The notes under the pieces: model-generated | Database searches by the model: none | What the model was told of the DNA's origin: nothing | The model's input: only the letters and a program-made list of their open reading frames with translations | Program-made: the position numbers and the translations under genes | Shown here: positions 10,477 to 21,851 of the stretch, piece by piece | Position numbering within the stretch: position 1 is the first letter of the stretch | Layout of the letters: each line of letters begins with the position of its first letter | Source of the DNA: Arthrobotrys musiformis | Lineage: Eukaryota > Ascomycota > Orbiliomycetes > Orbiliales > Orbiliaceae | Direction of reading: 5' to 3' | DNA: 64,000 bases | NCBI GenBank assembly: GCA_036971715.1 | Contig: JAVHJL010000012.1 | Span: 682,001-746,000 of the forward strand

Positions 10477-11976
10477 CTACGGTTGCCTTTTCGCTGGGTT
10501 TTGGTGGTTGTTGCTTATAGAAATTATACTTCTTCCACCTTTTGATCTCTTTTGTGGTAGGTTTCTACGCGGTAGGACGGACGGAAGAAACGGAGGAGAG
10601 GTGGCTGGTGGGGTCATAATTTTAGCAAAGTTCCTGTTCGATTCTAGAGCATTGCTATACCGCTCTGTTTGGCGCCTTGTGCGCTTCGCAGGGCGCTCCG
10701 CACTATCCGAGGCTTCCGTGGCCTCTCCTCGGGTCGGAGGTACACCATTTTGCTCTGTCTGGTGGTCCGGGAGTTTATTGGCGCTGTCGACAGTTGCTGT
10801 ATCACTGAATTGATCACGTCCACGCTTGGTGCCGATTAACTCGACAGTTTCGTTGCCGTTGATAGGCTCGACCACAGCTGCTGCTTCCGAGTGTCGTATC
10901 CTAGTGGTGGCTCGTCGAAGGGGCCGCTCGGGTTCCTTGTCCTCAGCATCCTCCGCAGTTTCCTCCTCTTCTTCCTGCGCATGTTCGACGTCGTTTTGGT
11001 CGTGTTCGACATCCGCGTCCTCCTCTTCATCCGCGTCCTCCTCTTCATCCGCGTCCTCCTCTTCATCGTGCTTGGCATCCTCGTCGCCTTCCAATCCAGC
11101 CAGCTCCTCTCCATTCTCGGCTTCGTAGCATTCGTATTCCCCCTCCTCCTCCTCTCCCAGCTCGGCATTTTTGCTCGTTTCTTCGACCCCAGGAGTCCCC
11201 TCGACCTGTAAACGCCTGCTAGCTCTCCTATAAGACGCACCGGCTTGTAAGCTCCTTTCGGCCTGTAACTGCGACTTAGCTTGATTAGCTAGCTCCTCCT
11301 CCTCCTCCTCCTCATCATCATCATCATACTCATCCCCACTTGCATCATAATCGCCCGTCAAAGCGGCGACGTTCTTCCTGAGCCTATCGTGCGCCAAATT
11401 CTGGCTCTCCAGCTCGTCCCTTAGCAGTCGAATTGTTTGCTTGTATTTTTGCCTCTCCTGCGCCCAAATGACTTCTCGTCCTTTGATCTCTCTTCTTAGG
11501 ACGACAACTTCTTTTTCCTTTCTGGCGAGCGCTGCATTTCTTTCCTGAACTCTCTCCATCCCGCTTTTGACCTCATGATTGACTTCCTCTCTTAAGCTCT
11601 CCAGCTCCTCGGCAGTGAGTTTGTGCTCGGACGACTGTTTTGTCTGTTCTGCTTTTGTGGATGATATCTCCAATCGAAGGCGCTCGTTTTCGCGAACAAG
11701 GTCCTCGACGCGTTTGGAGTGGTCGCGAAGCATGGGTTCTTCCATGAACGCTGTGCCGAATTGTGCCCATAGCTGCCGGAATTTAGTTTTGGCGTCTAGG
11801 CCCAGTGGCGGTGATGGCGTAGACATGTCTCTCCTTTTTAGTTTCTTGTTGATGAAAGATGTAGCGTCTTCTCCGGCTTTGATGTTCTCTGGGCTGAAGT
11901 GCAGGCTGCTCAGGATGTTCCACGCGGTCCGAGTCACACCGGCTTGGCGAGCCACGCAAATCACACCAAAATTCAC
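10477..11976 (-). CDS. Coiled-coil protein with long acidic tract
   Basis: Single open frame of 499 aa. Residues about 85-205 are a continuous Leu/Glu/Lys/Arg heptad-rich coiled coil. Residues about 210-340 are extremely acidic and include an EEEDAD hexapeptide repeated three times (18-nt tandem DNA repeat near 11020-11070). The C-terminal third is Ser/Pro-rich with a basic stretch RPAKRTRRQTERY, a possible nuclear signal. The first ATG is at 11976, but Met51 at 11826 (MSTPSPPLG) starts the well-behaved part. Residues 19-40 (AWNILSSLHFSPENIKAG) resemble the tail of pogo-type DDE transposases, so the extreme N terminus may be a transposon footprint or 5' UTR. No catalytic domain is seen. A chromatin or scaffold role would be inference only. 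Confidence 0.65.
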   Translation of the reverse strand: MNFGVICVARQAGVTRTAWNILSSLHFSPENIKAGEDATSFINKKLKRRDMSTPSPPLGLDAKTKFRQLWAQFGTAFMEEPMLRDHSKRVEDLVRENERLRLEISSTKAEQTKQSSEHKLTAEELESLREEVNHEVKSGMERVQERNAALARKEKEVVVLRREIKGREVIWAQERQKYKQTIRLLRDELESQNLAHDRLRKNVAALTGDYDASGDEYDDDDEEEEEEELANQAKSQLQAERSLQAGASYRRASRRLQVEGTPGVEETSKNAELGEEEEGEYECYEAENGEELAGLEGDEDAKHDEEEDADEEEDADEEEDADVEHDQNDVEHAQEEEEETAEDAEDKEPERPLRRATTRIRHSEAAAVVEPINGNETVELIGTKRGRDQFSDTATVDSANKLPDHQTEQNGVPPTRGEATEASDSAERPAKRTRRQTERYSNALESNRNFAKIMTPPATSPPFLPSVLPRRNLPQKRSKGGRSIISISNNHQNPAKRQP

Positions 11977-12846
11977 AAAAAGTGAACTTTTCCAAAATCA
12001 AATAAACCTTATAATTACATTTCAAATCTTTCATTTCTTGACTAATTTTACAAAGAATTAATTTAGTTTCCATTTAAAACAAAGTTGTATTACTTTAAAT
12101 CTTTTGTGATATTTTTACATACGAAACTTGAACTGACGTTGAATTTTGTATGTAAAAACTAAACAGCGTGGAACTGAAAAAAAAAAAAAAAAAAGAAATT
12201 AAAGAGATTGACATTTGGTTTCTTGGCTTCCTATTTTGGGGGTATCTCCTACTAAATTTGGTAGTCCGACTACCCAAATAGGAAGGTTTGGTTTCTTGGC
12301 GTCAATCTTTAATTTAAAAAATAACAAAAATACAAAAAATAAAAAAAATACAAAAAATAAAAAAAAATAAAAAATATATATTTATTTTTTATTTTTTTTA
12401 TAATTAATATAATATAATATAAAAATAAAATAAAATAATAATTTTTTTTTTTTTTTTTTTTTTTAGAGAACTGGGAACGCGCTAGGAACACGCTGGGAAC
12501 ACGCTGAAAACACGCAACACAAAAATCAACACAACACAAACTTTTGTCTAGTCTCGGACGCGATAACTTAGATAGCTCGGAGACTCTTACCATCACCAAT
12601 CAACTAACTTCCTCTTCATCGTGCTCTTTGGCCTCATCATCGTTCTCGTGATCCCCGTCTTTCTAGGGTGGTCTGTATAACCCCCCGTAGAAACTTTCAT
12701 CTGAACATCTAAGAGGTTCAGGAGAGCATAACAACTAGGCCCATGATCAAGGAGATAACGCCAGAAGTAGCTGCACTGAAAAAGTAAATAGGATAGCATT
12801 CGAAGTTCAAGGTATCCATGAAAATACCGGCGAAAGAATAAGCAGC
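11977..12846. other. AT-rich intergenic
   Basis: Poly-A at about 12178-12194, an ATAAAAAAAT-type low-complexity block at 12315-12470 and poly-T at 12441-12464. Minus-strand frames here are Tyr/Phe-rich artefacts. Confidence 0.6.
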
Positions 12847-14166
12847 ATGAGCTCGGCCCAGGTAGAAGTTTCCCCAGCCGACGAAAAGTCTAAGAGCTCA
12901 GCAAATGACGACTTTGAAATGCTTGATCAGGAAAAAGAACAAAAGATAACTAAGGAGGCACAGGCTGGCGTACGAGATCAAGAGACACTCGTCCAAAATG
13001 CGAAATTTGTCCCTCGAGCCAATTTTGATGTTATTGTTACTATGCGTGAGTTACGCTTCAAAAACACATCTATTTATTTCTACGAACTATAACTAATTTG
13101 ATTTGGTGCAGCTGACTTTACATATGTCAAAAACTATCTTTTCAACCCTAACGAATGGGAAGTCCTTGCTATCGACTCGCGATGGACTGCCGAAAACGGC
13201 CATGTGTCTTATACACTCATTTACAAAGATGGCCACACCCGAATTGTCGAGGCAGACGATATTTTAGACTACGTGGAGCCTCAAATCCTTGAAGATTTTG
13301 AAAACGATCTCTTTGCGAGAGAAGAAAACCCCGAAACTTGGTATTTTCCGGAATTAAATTTTCCTGGGGGGGCATTTGCGGGCGGCACAAGTATTACCTC
13401 TGGAGTGACTAGTGGACGGGGGAAAGGGAAAAAAGCAGAAAACCCCCTTGACAATTTTCCCACTTCACAGATTTTGGCAATTGACAATGAGGTTTCGGAC
13501 GGTGGACCTGAAAATATATGCAACGCCAAGCAACCTACCCGAGCTGCTATCAAAAAAAGGAGGGCCCATATTTCTCCTCCAAAGATTCAGCAGACTTCAA
13601 ACAACGTCCGAACTGTTCGTAGTACTGATATCTCACCTGCTCCTCCCTCTTATCGCCACCCCCCCGCCGCGGGTCAACCCCCCCAGGCTGACCTGGGATG
13701 CCCTGAGAAGCGCCGAAGGATTCAGTTCGGTCTTGATGGACCCGAAGGAGATTCCCTCGCCAACCGATATCCTACTAAAACCCTAGAAAACCCAGCTAAG
13801 CAAAAACACAGTCCGCCGGCCGAAAAACTAGAAAACGACAAGAAAATTCCAAGCAACGGCATAACCGGAGCCAATAGCGAGATTACTTTCAAAAAATCAC
13901 GACATTGCCATATTGAGCCCCACAATCCTAATCCTAATAAACCAATAATATGTGTTAGGCCTGAAAATAAACGGAATGAAAAAGCTCGGGATAGTGGAAC
14001 TGGGTTGGTGCAGAGTGAACATGATAGTAGGCTAGGTGAAGGCAATATTAGCACCCTCTTACAGGATGATCGGTTGAGATTGACCCTAGAAAGGCCTGGA
14101 GGTCTTGTATATATCGGCCGCGTATGGAATATTTGTCCACCAAGTTGTAAGATAAATGAGCGATGA
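12847..14166 (+). CDS. Hypothetical protein with basic/Pro-rich C-terminal region (2 exons)
   Basis: Model join(12847..13045, 13112..14166), 417 aa. The 66-nt intron has a GTGAGT donor and TGCAG acceptor and joins in phase 1 to give PDFTYVKNYLFNPNEWEVLA. The first 65 residues are acidic and charged. Residues about 67-150 look like a compact domain (YTLIYKDGHTRIVEADDIL) with some resemblance to chromo- or Tudor-like beta-barrels, which I cannot confirm. The rest is long, basic, Pro-rich and low in hydrophobics (KKRRAHISPP, EKRRRIQFG) and is probably disordered and nuclear. The plus-strand start context (AGCAGCATGAGC) is reasonable. Family not recognised. Confidence 0.65.
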
Positions 14167-15028
14167 AACTAAGTATTGTATACCTTCTGCCTCTAGGAAT
14201 TCATTCGACTATTTTGACATGGGCTTCGTTGGCGGTAATAATTTCGACAATTTGAGATTGAGGGGGCCCTCTAGCTATATACGGATTTATGTAACTACTT
14301 AACTATTAGAAAGCTTTATCCTCAGTTAAATTCCGCGCGTCCCTCAGTACACCTCTGAGCTACCAGCAAAGCATGCTCTACAGCAAGCCAGCGTTCCATC
14401 AAATCCCAAGCCAAATTTTTGTGGCTTAATAGGAAGCGGACACCCGGCCTAGGACCTGCTTGAAACGGCTGAAATGATATCAATTCCGTGCAACCGTATG
14501 CATTGTAAGTCAGGATAAATATTCACATGTATCGATCTGGTGGCGTGCCAACTAAAACACAGCTACTGACCAGTCAAGCCCTAAAGGCTAATATAGCTAA
14601 TGTCAGCCAGGCACGTACTATATAGTAGCCATGCAATGTGAAGAGAAGTAGATATCACTAAACCTAGACCTTGGTCGTATATTGAGATTGGCTATAAAGA
14701 CATCTAAATGAACCAACCACGGTAAAAAAACCGATCTAACGAACGGCTATCCACAAAAAAACCAGAAAAATCCGGCAGAAGAAGCCCTAACAAAGGCCAA
14801 TGATGGTGGCCTAAAAAAAAATTCCAATCCCAAATCTTATAATTTCTAGATTGAATAAAGGAGGATCTCTATGGCATGCATGAGCGAGCTCGAGCCGCCA
14901 GACCGTACGTTTTCTTCAGCTCATCAGCTAACCGGGGCATCCCTCACGGCCCACATACCGGAGGCTTTGCGCCTCTCCTTATTCTATGACCATTCAAATT
15001 TCGAGCATGATAAGCGTACCAGGCATCT
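14167..15028. other. Intergenic with weak frame at 14871
   Basis: A 61-codon plus-strand frame at 14871-15056 (MACMSELEPPDRTFSSAHQL) could be a first exon of the next ORF, but no clean splice pair was found. Otherwise nothing recognised. Confidence 0.35.
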
Positions 15029-15436
15029 GTGCCCTATCTTTTGCCCTTTCCATTGACGGCAAAGAGCTATAGCGCTAGAGGCTGTGTAAAATCTACTGTC
15101 CAAGATAAGAGGTTCCGCCTAGTCTCACGATTCCGGCCGTATTTCGAAGACTATCAGACCTTCGACAAATATCACTCGGAAGAGGCAGCTGTAGACGCCT
15201 TTACCCCATTGGAAGGAAATATGGCATCAATAATCGGCCTTGGTTTATCCGATGCCTCTCCCTCGGACCCTAGCTACGTCCCCAGAAATGATTCCGGTAC
15301 TCCTGACAATCCACAAAGGGCAGCCAGCAACAAACTCAAGCTACCCGGTAAAGGAGCTAATGAATATTCTAAAGACGAGTACGCGATAACTATCGACAAA
15401 GACAGCTGGAGCTCCGTCAACCGGAAACTCCAGTGA
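15029..15436 (+). CDS. Hypothetical protein
   Basis: The 135-codon frame has balanced composition (FRPYFEDYQTFDKYHSEEAA, later GLGLSDASPSDPSYVPRN) and a polar C terminus, suggesting genuine coding or a recent relic. No family, signal peptide or membrane helix recognised. The upstream exon is uncertain, so the start may be wrong. Confidence 0.35.
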   Translation: MPYLLPFPLTAKSYSARGCVKSTVQDKRFRLVSRFRPYFEDYQTFDKYHSEEAAVDAFTPLEGNMASIIGLGLSDASPSDPSYVPRNDSGTPDNPQRAASNKLKLPGKGANEYSKDEYAITIDKDSWSSVNRKLQ

Positions 15437-17068
15437 CGGTTTTCGGGATTTTGAAAATGACTAGCAACTTGAGTTTGGTCGCGTCACAATCTTCCAGCGA
15501 GATAGCACTTCTAAAATGTCTTTGCTCTCTCGGGGCCTCAGGAAAATGAAAAGTGATTCTACAAAGCAGCTAGACTATTCCAACTTACCTAAACCCCTCC
15601 CCCGAATAGACAGCGGCAAGTAGTTGCAAGCTGAGGTTTCCTTAGATATAGTTTGGTCAAGGAATTTGTTTTTGCATCACCTACTTGTCTCGTACCCAGC
15701 CCGGGGTTGTACATCACCTACGTGTCTGGATTAAAAAAAACTTTGAAGCTACGATCATGATTGTCTATCACGTAAAATGAGACCAGATATCGGATGCTCC
15801 TTAAAGGATACGGAAAATTTAAAAAAGATGTCTAGTTATCAACCCAGGAAATGGCCTCCTACTGCAGGTATTCTTAGCATTTTAGACACTGGAAAAATCG
15901 CTTAACTTGTGGCGCTACATTTGGCCCGAGTTTGGGCATCGTGCAGCTCATTTGGGACCATTTACTTTTTGAGTATTTGAAAGGAAGTACTGGGCTTTTG
16001 GTTGAACTTCGGAAAAAAGAATAATTGGTAAACCACTGGCAGACCCGGGAACCCACCGAAGGCGGGGGTCTCGAAATGAAGAAACGACTCAGGCTCAGGC
16101 TCAGGCTGTCGGGATCTTATTTTTATGTCGGTAACTTTTTCTTTGTATAAATAAACTGTTATTAATAATTTATCGACGGGTGCTTACTAGTATATTCAAA
16201 CTTTTTATATGCGAGAATTTTGGCGATAACGAATTTACTCGGTCAATTTTTGCATTTCAAACCAAGATATAATTCTATTATCAAGTGTATCACCGCTAGT
16301 TTTTTTTTTTTTTTTTTTTTTAAGATTTTTTAAAGCAACAATTTCCAAAAATTTACGATCAGGGGGCGTTCCTCTAAATAGCAGATGCCAGGACTTCTTT
16401 CTCAAAAACTCATTCACTTCTCCATTGAATTCAGTGGGAAAGTTTGCTTAGCTGTCGACACTACCATCAGAACATATCAGTATGGAAGAATCTATACGTA
16501 GTATTAACTCCAATCTGCAAAATGGAGAAGGTAGGTAGTTATACAGATTACGAATCTAATAAAAACGTGGTTGGTATGCTATAATCATTCTTCAAAGTTC
16601 ACTCATTTTACATTCGAGTCGACGAAGTAGACTGCTGATATCGGATGGCTAAATCAACGGCGCCAACTTCGAGAGAGGAATGGGTCCGAGTGGGAGTTTT
16701 GAAGGCTACTTCCTGATGGATCTTCCAGTAGTTACAATTTTGGTGGAACTCCAACGCCGTTATTGAACACTGTGAACGACATGTCAAGTACCGACGTTCC
16801 GACAAACTATTATTTATGCCGTCGACAAAACTCTCATTTATCGTTCAGAAGCGAGGCGCGCTCGCGCTACTCCGTCAATTCATCATTTTCAAGACAAGCG
16901 TACTTACCTCCGCGGATGGAATATTAATATATTGGGATCAAGTTGATGCAACATAAGTGTCGGCTGATTATACAGCTACTCTATACTCACTAACTTCCCT
17001 GGGATAGCTGGACAACACTCCCTACATAGCACAAAAATGGATATGTGACAGAAAACCAAAGGAAAAAT
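15437..17068. other. Gene-poor region
   Basis: No supported gene. Holds the motif TCTCGTACCCAG at 15688-15699 shared with four other places in the window, a short CAGGCT tandem at about 16091-16107 and a poly-T run at 16301-16321. Confidence 0.4.
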
Positions 17069-17500
17069 ATGCGTTCTTCACTTCCACTCCTTAACCGACA
17101 AACTCACAGCCATTTACCGCATCTTGATATAATCTCCCCCAGTAGTCGGCGGCTCCCACTTCCCGTCCTCAATTTTAGTGCCGAATCTCTCGCAACAGCC
17201 TCGCTTTTCCGATACTCTCCTCGCCCACCTCATAATCGTAATTCCTGGACGTATGTGAGTAATGATAGTAATGGGGGAACACTGGGGAGTCCTGAACGCC
17301 CCGATAGCATGAAGGAAGAGGACATGAAAATTAGGGTCGATTGCAGGGTTTGCTCTAGCCAAATTTCAGATATGTGTAAGTTTCAAACGCTGCTGCTCCA
17401 TGTGGCATTCACTGAAGAAGGTACTAGTGCTAGTTCCGTGCCGCCACCTCGTTAGTTGTCAATGGTGTACCGCTACTATTGATATCTGCCCCATATGTGG
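17069..17500 (+). CDS. Hypothetical protein with CxxC cysteines, possibly spliced
   Basis: The frame from the ATG at 17069 runs about 110 codons and ends VDCRVCSSQISDM. A donor lies right there, with two options 2 nt apart (GTGTAA and GTAAGT, near 17374), and a CTCGTTAG acceptor at 17447-17454. The GTGTAA choice continues as CQWCTATIDICPICG, giving four spaced CxxC pairs like a small zinc-binding unit. The more canonical GTAAGT choice gives a frame without these cysteines. The 5' part is Ser/Pro/Arg-rich with no recognised domain. Function unknown. Confidence 0.35.
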
Positions 17501-18517
17501 AAGCATTGCCAAAGAAAAGTGGCAAATTTCCTATTAAACCACCAGCCCACGATAAGACGCCCTGGCGACAAACATTCTTCCAGTTGGATTTCATGTAATG
17601 CAGAGCATAGGCGTATTAGGTTGCATGTATATGTATGCACAGCGCCTTACCAAAAATATTGTCCTACTATTTGCTTTGTACGAAGGAATCATGTATTGTA
17701 GAAAGTCTCGAAGAACTCACTCCATGGCGAGTCTTTCGAACTTCGGTTTGTAATTTTAACCCTATTTTGGGAAAGTCAGCATTATATCTTGGAACTCCCC
17801 TTTATTATAAGACTAACTGGTAGTTGGAAAATATAGCTGTTGCACTTGAATGAAAATTGAAGTTACAAGCAAGAGCAATAATATGGATACTATCCTTCGC
17901 TCCATCACCATTTCTACCAGTGGTATTTTTTGGATTTGCATTTATGCTTGTTATTATTCTTGTTCCGGTTCGCAAGTTATAATCCTCCGGAATTGCTAGT
18001 AATGTACAAGATAATTAATTGGCGAAAAGGACGCTTCGCGATGTTCTGCTTGGACCTGACCGCGTCCTTTTATTAATTGAGCGTTGCCTCTGAAGACTGG
18101 TGGAAGCTTACCATCATAAGCCACAGGGGCGCCGGCTAAATGAGGGTGGCACCTATGGGTGCCTGCGGTTCGAACGTGAGGTTAAGTCCATTTTATATAA
18201 GCTGAAGCAAACCAAAGTCTATGTGGACGATATATAACAGATAAATTGAAATCCATATTAATTAGAATTAAACTCCTTCTTTGTATTATATTATAATGCG
18301 TCGTGATAGTAGATCCAAGTTTAAGTTGTTGGGGAAGCCCTGGAAACCTCACAAGAGGACGTAATTTATATATGATGTGCTTAATCATGCCTAGTCTGAT
18401 TGTGAAGTATTATCTAGACTCAACGCCGACAACGTAGCTATAGCCCGAGGCGTAAAGAAATTCTACATCAGCTTCCACAACCGTATAGTTCTAAGATAGG
18501 TTATCAATCGTTTTAGC
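17501..18517. other. Intergenic, nothing recognised
   Basis: Short frames only. A tRNA-like TTCGAAC at about 18170 has no matching stems. Confidence 0.4.
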
Positions 18518-18889
18518 ATGTATACTATGACAGAAAAACTGGCTACAATCACTCATCTAGACTTCCTCAAAACCCTTAAGGAACTTGAGATATATATAAA
18601 CATGACAAGCTACCTCCAACAATACTGCCCGATGTTCGCAGCGGCCACGGAACCCTTGATGAAGCTGGAAACCTTGCTGTTGAAGAACGCGCCCAAAAAG
18701 GCGAAGTCTCAACCCAAAGCCAAGGCTTTAGAGCCCAACAAAAGTAAACCCAATAACCAGTTGGAGTCAACTCCTGATCCAATCAACCCCAAGGAACAAA
18801 ATAGGCATGCTTGCCGGCGTAAAGATTGTACTATAAATACTATTATCGGTAAACATATAAATATATCAAAGTGGCTGTTTCCAAAATAA
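18518..18889 (+). pseudogene. Ty3/gypsy pol fragment (post-RT segment)
   Basis: The 123-codon frame contains LKTLKELEIYINMTSYLQQY followed by CPMFAAATEPLMKLETLL. This matches in form the Ty3/gypsy segment between reverse transcriptase and RNase H, where FLGL-YYR-FI-FA-IA-PL-L is usual. The rest is Lys/Pro-rich and unrelated. No other pol domains flank it, so it is an isolated relic. Confidence 0.5.
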
Positions 18890-20386
18890 TGTCTCTAATG
18901 CACTTTGAGATAGCTAGACCTTTCTTTATAAACGTCGAGGATTTAGTGCTATTATATATCATATGAAGGGAAACGTAGTTCCAAAGGGCCTCAACCCCCC
19001 CCCCCCCCCCCCCCCCCCCCCAAATTAAGCCAACATCAAACCATGTGGTCTCGTACCCAGACCGCACAAAGAGTGAGACCGAGTGCCATGTCTTAGTCCA
19101 TAGAACTTTGCAAAGACAATTCCATTCTCACCTTAATCTTCATTTCTACATACTTCAGGGTGCAGATATGATTTTCTAGTAATAATATGTCTGAGTCCAG
19201 AGACTCAATAGTAATGCCTCTATTAATATATCGAATGTGAGACTTCGTAAAGCGGTAGGAGTCAACAACGGCAGTAGTTAAACTGAAGGAGTTTCGGATA
19301 ATATTTTTTTATTTACTATCAGGCCACTACTAAAGCATTTAGTAACCAAACACGATACCGACGCCCAATTTCGACCAAGCCCAATCGCGAACAGCCTCCA
19401 AAACTCCCTCAGCTAGGTAATCTACTTTCCCTTTTATTGTGACGTATTCGGCTTCTAGTCGGGTTCATCTTCAAAATCTAACCCTGCCGTTGCTTCGTTT
19501 ATTCTCAAAACCAATTGTTTAACATGACTAATTGGGGTTGTAAGGCAGTTTGAATTTCTCTCGACATTATTTTGGTTAATTTTGGTGGGAGGAACTTGTC
19601 TTGATTGTTGATGGTGGTAATGTGAGGTTACGGATAGGCTTACTCAGAGCCAACCTTATACAAAAGAATGGCGCTGGTGAAAACATGTATAGAATAACAG
19701 AAATGCCAAGATGTGTTGAAAACCAACTACAAGGAAGGTCCTATTAAATTTGAACGCGTTGTGTTGAACGAAACTGACGCGAATTCAGCTGACACTGGAA
19801 AAAAATCCTCGCAGGAAGAAAGTTAAATCCCTCCTTGCAGTCGGGCAATCCTTCTCTCTGCTGCTTGACGGGGATTTATTTGGCATAACAATCTAGGACA
19901 GACACACGCCTGATTTCCGGATTTTCTGAAGCATTATCTGAATAATGCGCTTGATCGTCCGGATCAATTAAACCTGAAAGATTCTGATAAGGATTTGTCC
20001 TGTTAATTTTAACATATATAACAAATTTATCTATTGTTTGGAGCATTGATCGCCAACTTGTACGGAGAACGGCAAGAACTGTTGTGGTCCGTTGAATCTG
20101 CTAGCGTAAACCAGAGCTGGCCGAGGCCTTCCGTTTTTTTTCTAATTTTAATTTTTTTTTTTTCACAAACGCCACCTGAATTCTAACGATTCTAACAATT
20201 CTTGAAGGTTATGTTGGCTCGGTTAGTATATTCCGATTTAAATTGTACTTAACCCAGATCTACGCCTCGAAAGCTCAAAACATAGCATCGCTCAAACATA
20301 TAGTCCCACCGCACTTTAGCACCTTTCACACCACAAATTCTACTCTATCTTTCATTCAAGACATCTATTTTTAATTTTATTTCCAG
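18890..20386. other. Gene-poor region with poly-C tract
   Basis: Holds a 27-nt poly-C run at 18995-19021 and the motif TCTCGTACCCAG at 19049-19060. The last 150 nt (20230-20386) are CT/CA-rich like a fungal promoter and 5' leader for the signal-peptide exon that follows. Confidence 0.45.
18995..19021. repeat. Poly-C tract (27 nt)
   Basis: Uninterrupted run of 27 C on the plus strand, unusual in otherwise AT-leaning DNA. Confidence 0.95.
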
Positions 20387-20458
20387 ATGCATCTCTTGCC
20401 TCTTCTCATTTCATCTTTGTTTTCCGTCGGGCTCGTCATCGCTAGGCCCCAAGATGCG
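20387..20458 (+). CDS. Signal-peptide exon of a small secreted protein
   Basis: Twenty-four codons begin MHLLPLLISSLFSVGLVIAR, a textbook signal peptide, and end exactly at a GTGAGT donor (phase 0). Upstream sequence is a CT-rich leader. Two continuations are possible. One uses a nearby acceptor (about 20496 or 20504) and gives a short tail ending at a stop near 20560. The other uses a 472-nt intron to an in-phase AG at 20929-20930 and enters the ORF containing AYANC. The second would make this the first exon of the effector-like gene below, but the intron would be long for this genome. Confidence 0.45.
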
Positions 20459-20852
20459 GTGAGTCTGTGCCTGCAACAATTACTCGCGAGAACGTAGAAT
20501 CTAAGAAGTGGGGAAACATTCGAGTGGTGGCTAAAGGTCGCGACAAGTTTACCTTACTAATCGGGGGGTAATCGCGTATATAGGCTTGAATAAAAATGAA
20601 AACTCTGGATACTACGCGAAAACTTGCTTGAGCGGGACCCCAACTGGCGGTAACATGTTACCGTTCTGAATAGAGCTCCGCCTGTCTGGGGTTCTCAAAA
20701 TAAATGGGAGCTTGAAATCCAAAACACAACAACGACAACACCAATCGATCGTTTAAGCAAGTCAACCATAAATAAGCTATATATATTTGTCGAGATTGCG
20801 AAGCCCCTCTTTACTTTCCCCCCACCCGCCCTCTCCCTAGTTGAAGTTATGA

Positions 20853-21378
20853 CGGGGACCCCACATCAACATCCTCCGAATCCTCGCTTTCACCCTCGCC
20901 CTCGGCCCATTGGTACCCAGGACTTCGGAGGAGGAGGCGTATGCAAACTGTGAAAAGATTCCTCTAAAAGTTAAGATGTCTGATCTACGTTTTGAGCTTG
21001 GGATTTTCGAGTCCACCCCGCTCGCGACGGCTTTGATAAATAAGTCCAAATGGGTTGCAATATCGGTAATAGATTATGCCTCACACCCCCGTTATGTTCG
21101 CCTCTCTCGGCAATTTGACTTTCACGACCTAGCCCTTTGGGATTTAACTAACATCAGCCGAGCCACCGAAAAATCGCCTGAATAGAAGGATTGCAAGCTC
21201 TGACAATCGCCAGTATCCCACTATCGAAGTGGAATTTAAAGGCGACAAGCCGTTCGCCGACTCAACTCCTCAAAACAACTTTACGCAGAAGACGAGTAAT
21301 ACTACTTTGCCCGCCCAAGGAAAGAAGCAAGTGGTTAAATTTTCGCAATGCTCCATTCATGAATCTCATATAGTTTAA
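20853..21378 (+). pseudogene. Effector-like small secreted protein, start and frame uncertain
   Basis: The plus-strand frame encodes a hydrophobic ILRILAFTLALGPLV segment like a signal peptide, then EEEAYANCEKIPLKVK with a Tyr-x-x-Cys near the mature N terminus. Further on, a second frame (TAA at 21376) reads NRQYPTIEVEFKGDKPFADS and KFSQCSIHESHIV, adding a late Cys. An N-terminal Tyr-Cys element and a C-terminal Cys are features of RNase-like (RALPH-type) fungal effectors, but I see no catalytic residues and call the likeness weak. Problems: TGA instead of ATG precedes the hydrophobic stretch, and no clean intron joins the two frames around 21150. An extra exon-like frame at 21554-21803 (Lys-rich, after an ATACAG acceptor) may belong to it. 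Confidence 0.35.
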
Positions 21379-21553
21379 ACGTTTCCGAAACCTAGTAAGG
21401 GCTCTAATAGAGGCATCTATCATGATTTGACGCTGAGCTTAAGGTAGAGGAAGGGGATTGATAAAGGCCGTAGAAGCTGTAGTAACCCAAGTTCCGCCAG
21501 CACCTGATATACTCCCGCTTCAAAAAAAAAAATTGTTTTATACTCATATACAG

Positions 21554-21803
21554 GCCTATCACTGCCACTCGCCCGCAAATACCAGCTGAGAAGGCCGTGG
21601 CAATTAACATAAACTCGAATCCGAAACCAAATAAAACAAATGCGCACAAAAATGAACCGAGGTTGGAATCAAATAATACATATTCGCGATTGTGTCCTCC
21701 AGCCAAACCACCCGGGAAATGCCTCAAAAAGGTGAAGAAACGGCCCCAGAGTTTCAGAATGAAGCTCAATACCCGACTCAAGGTAGTCGAAGGTAAACAC
21801 TGA
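21554..21803 (+). other. Lys/Pro-rich exon-like frame
   Basis: Open from a plausible ATATACAG acceptor to a stop. Basic composition with KCLKKVKKRPQSF. May be a terminal exon of the preceding gene or chance; no family recognised. Confidence 0.25.
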
Positions 21804-21851
21804 AGCAATATTATTTTTCATCCCCCTCCACATACACCATGCCTCCCTTCC

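Noticed and set aside
10826..11240. Ser/Arg-rich ORFs in other frames of the acidic region
   Set aside because: Shadows of the GAG/GAC-rich coding strand.
18120..18185. tRNA-like TTCGAAC loop
   Set aside because: No matching T-stem, anticodon stem or acceptor stem could be paired.
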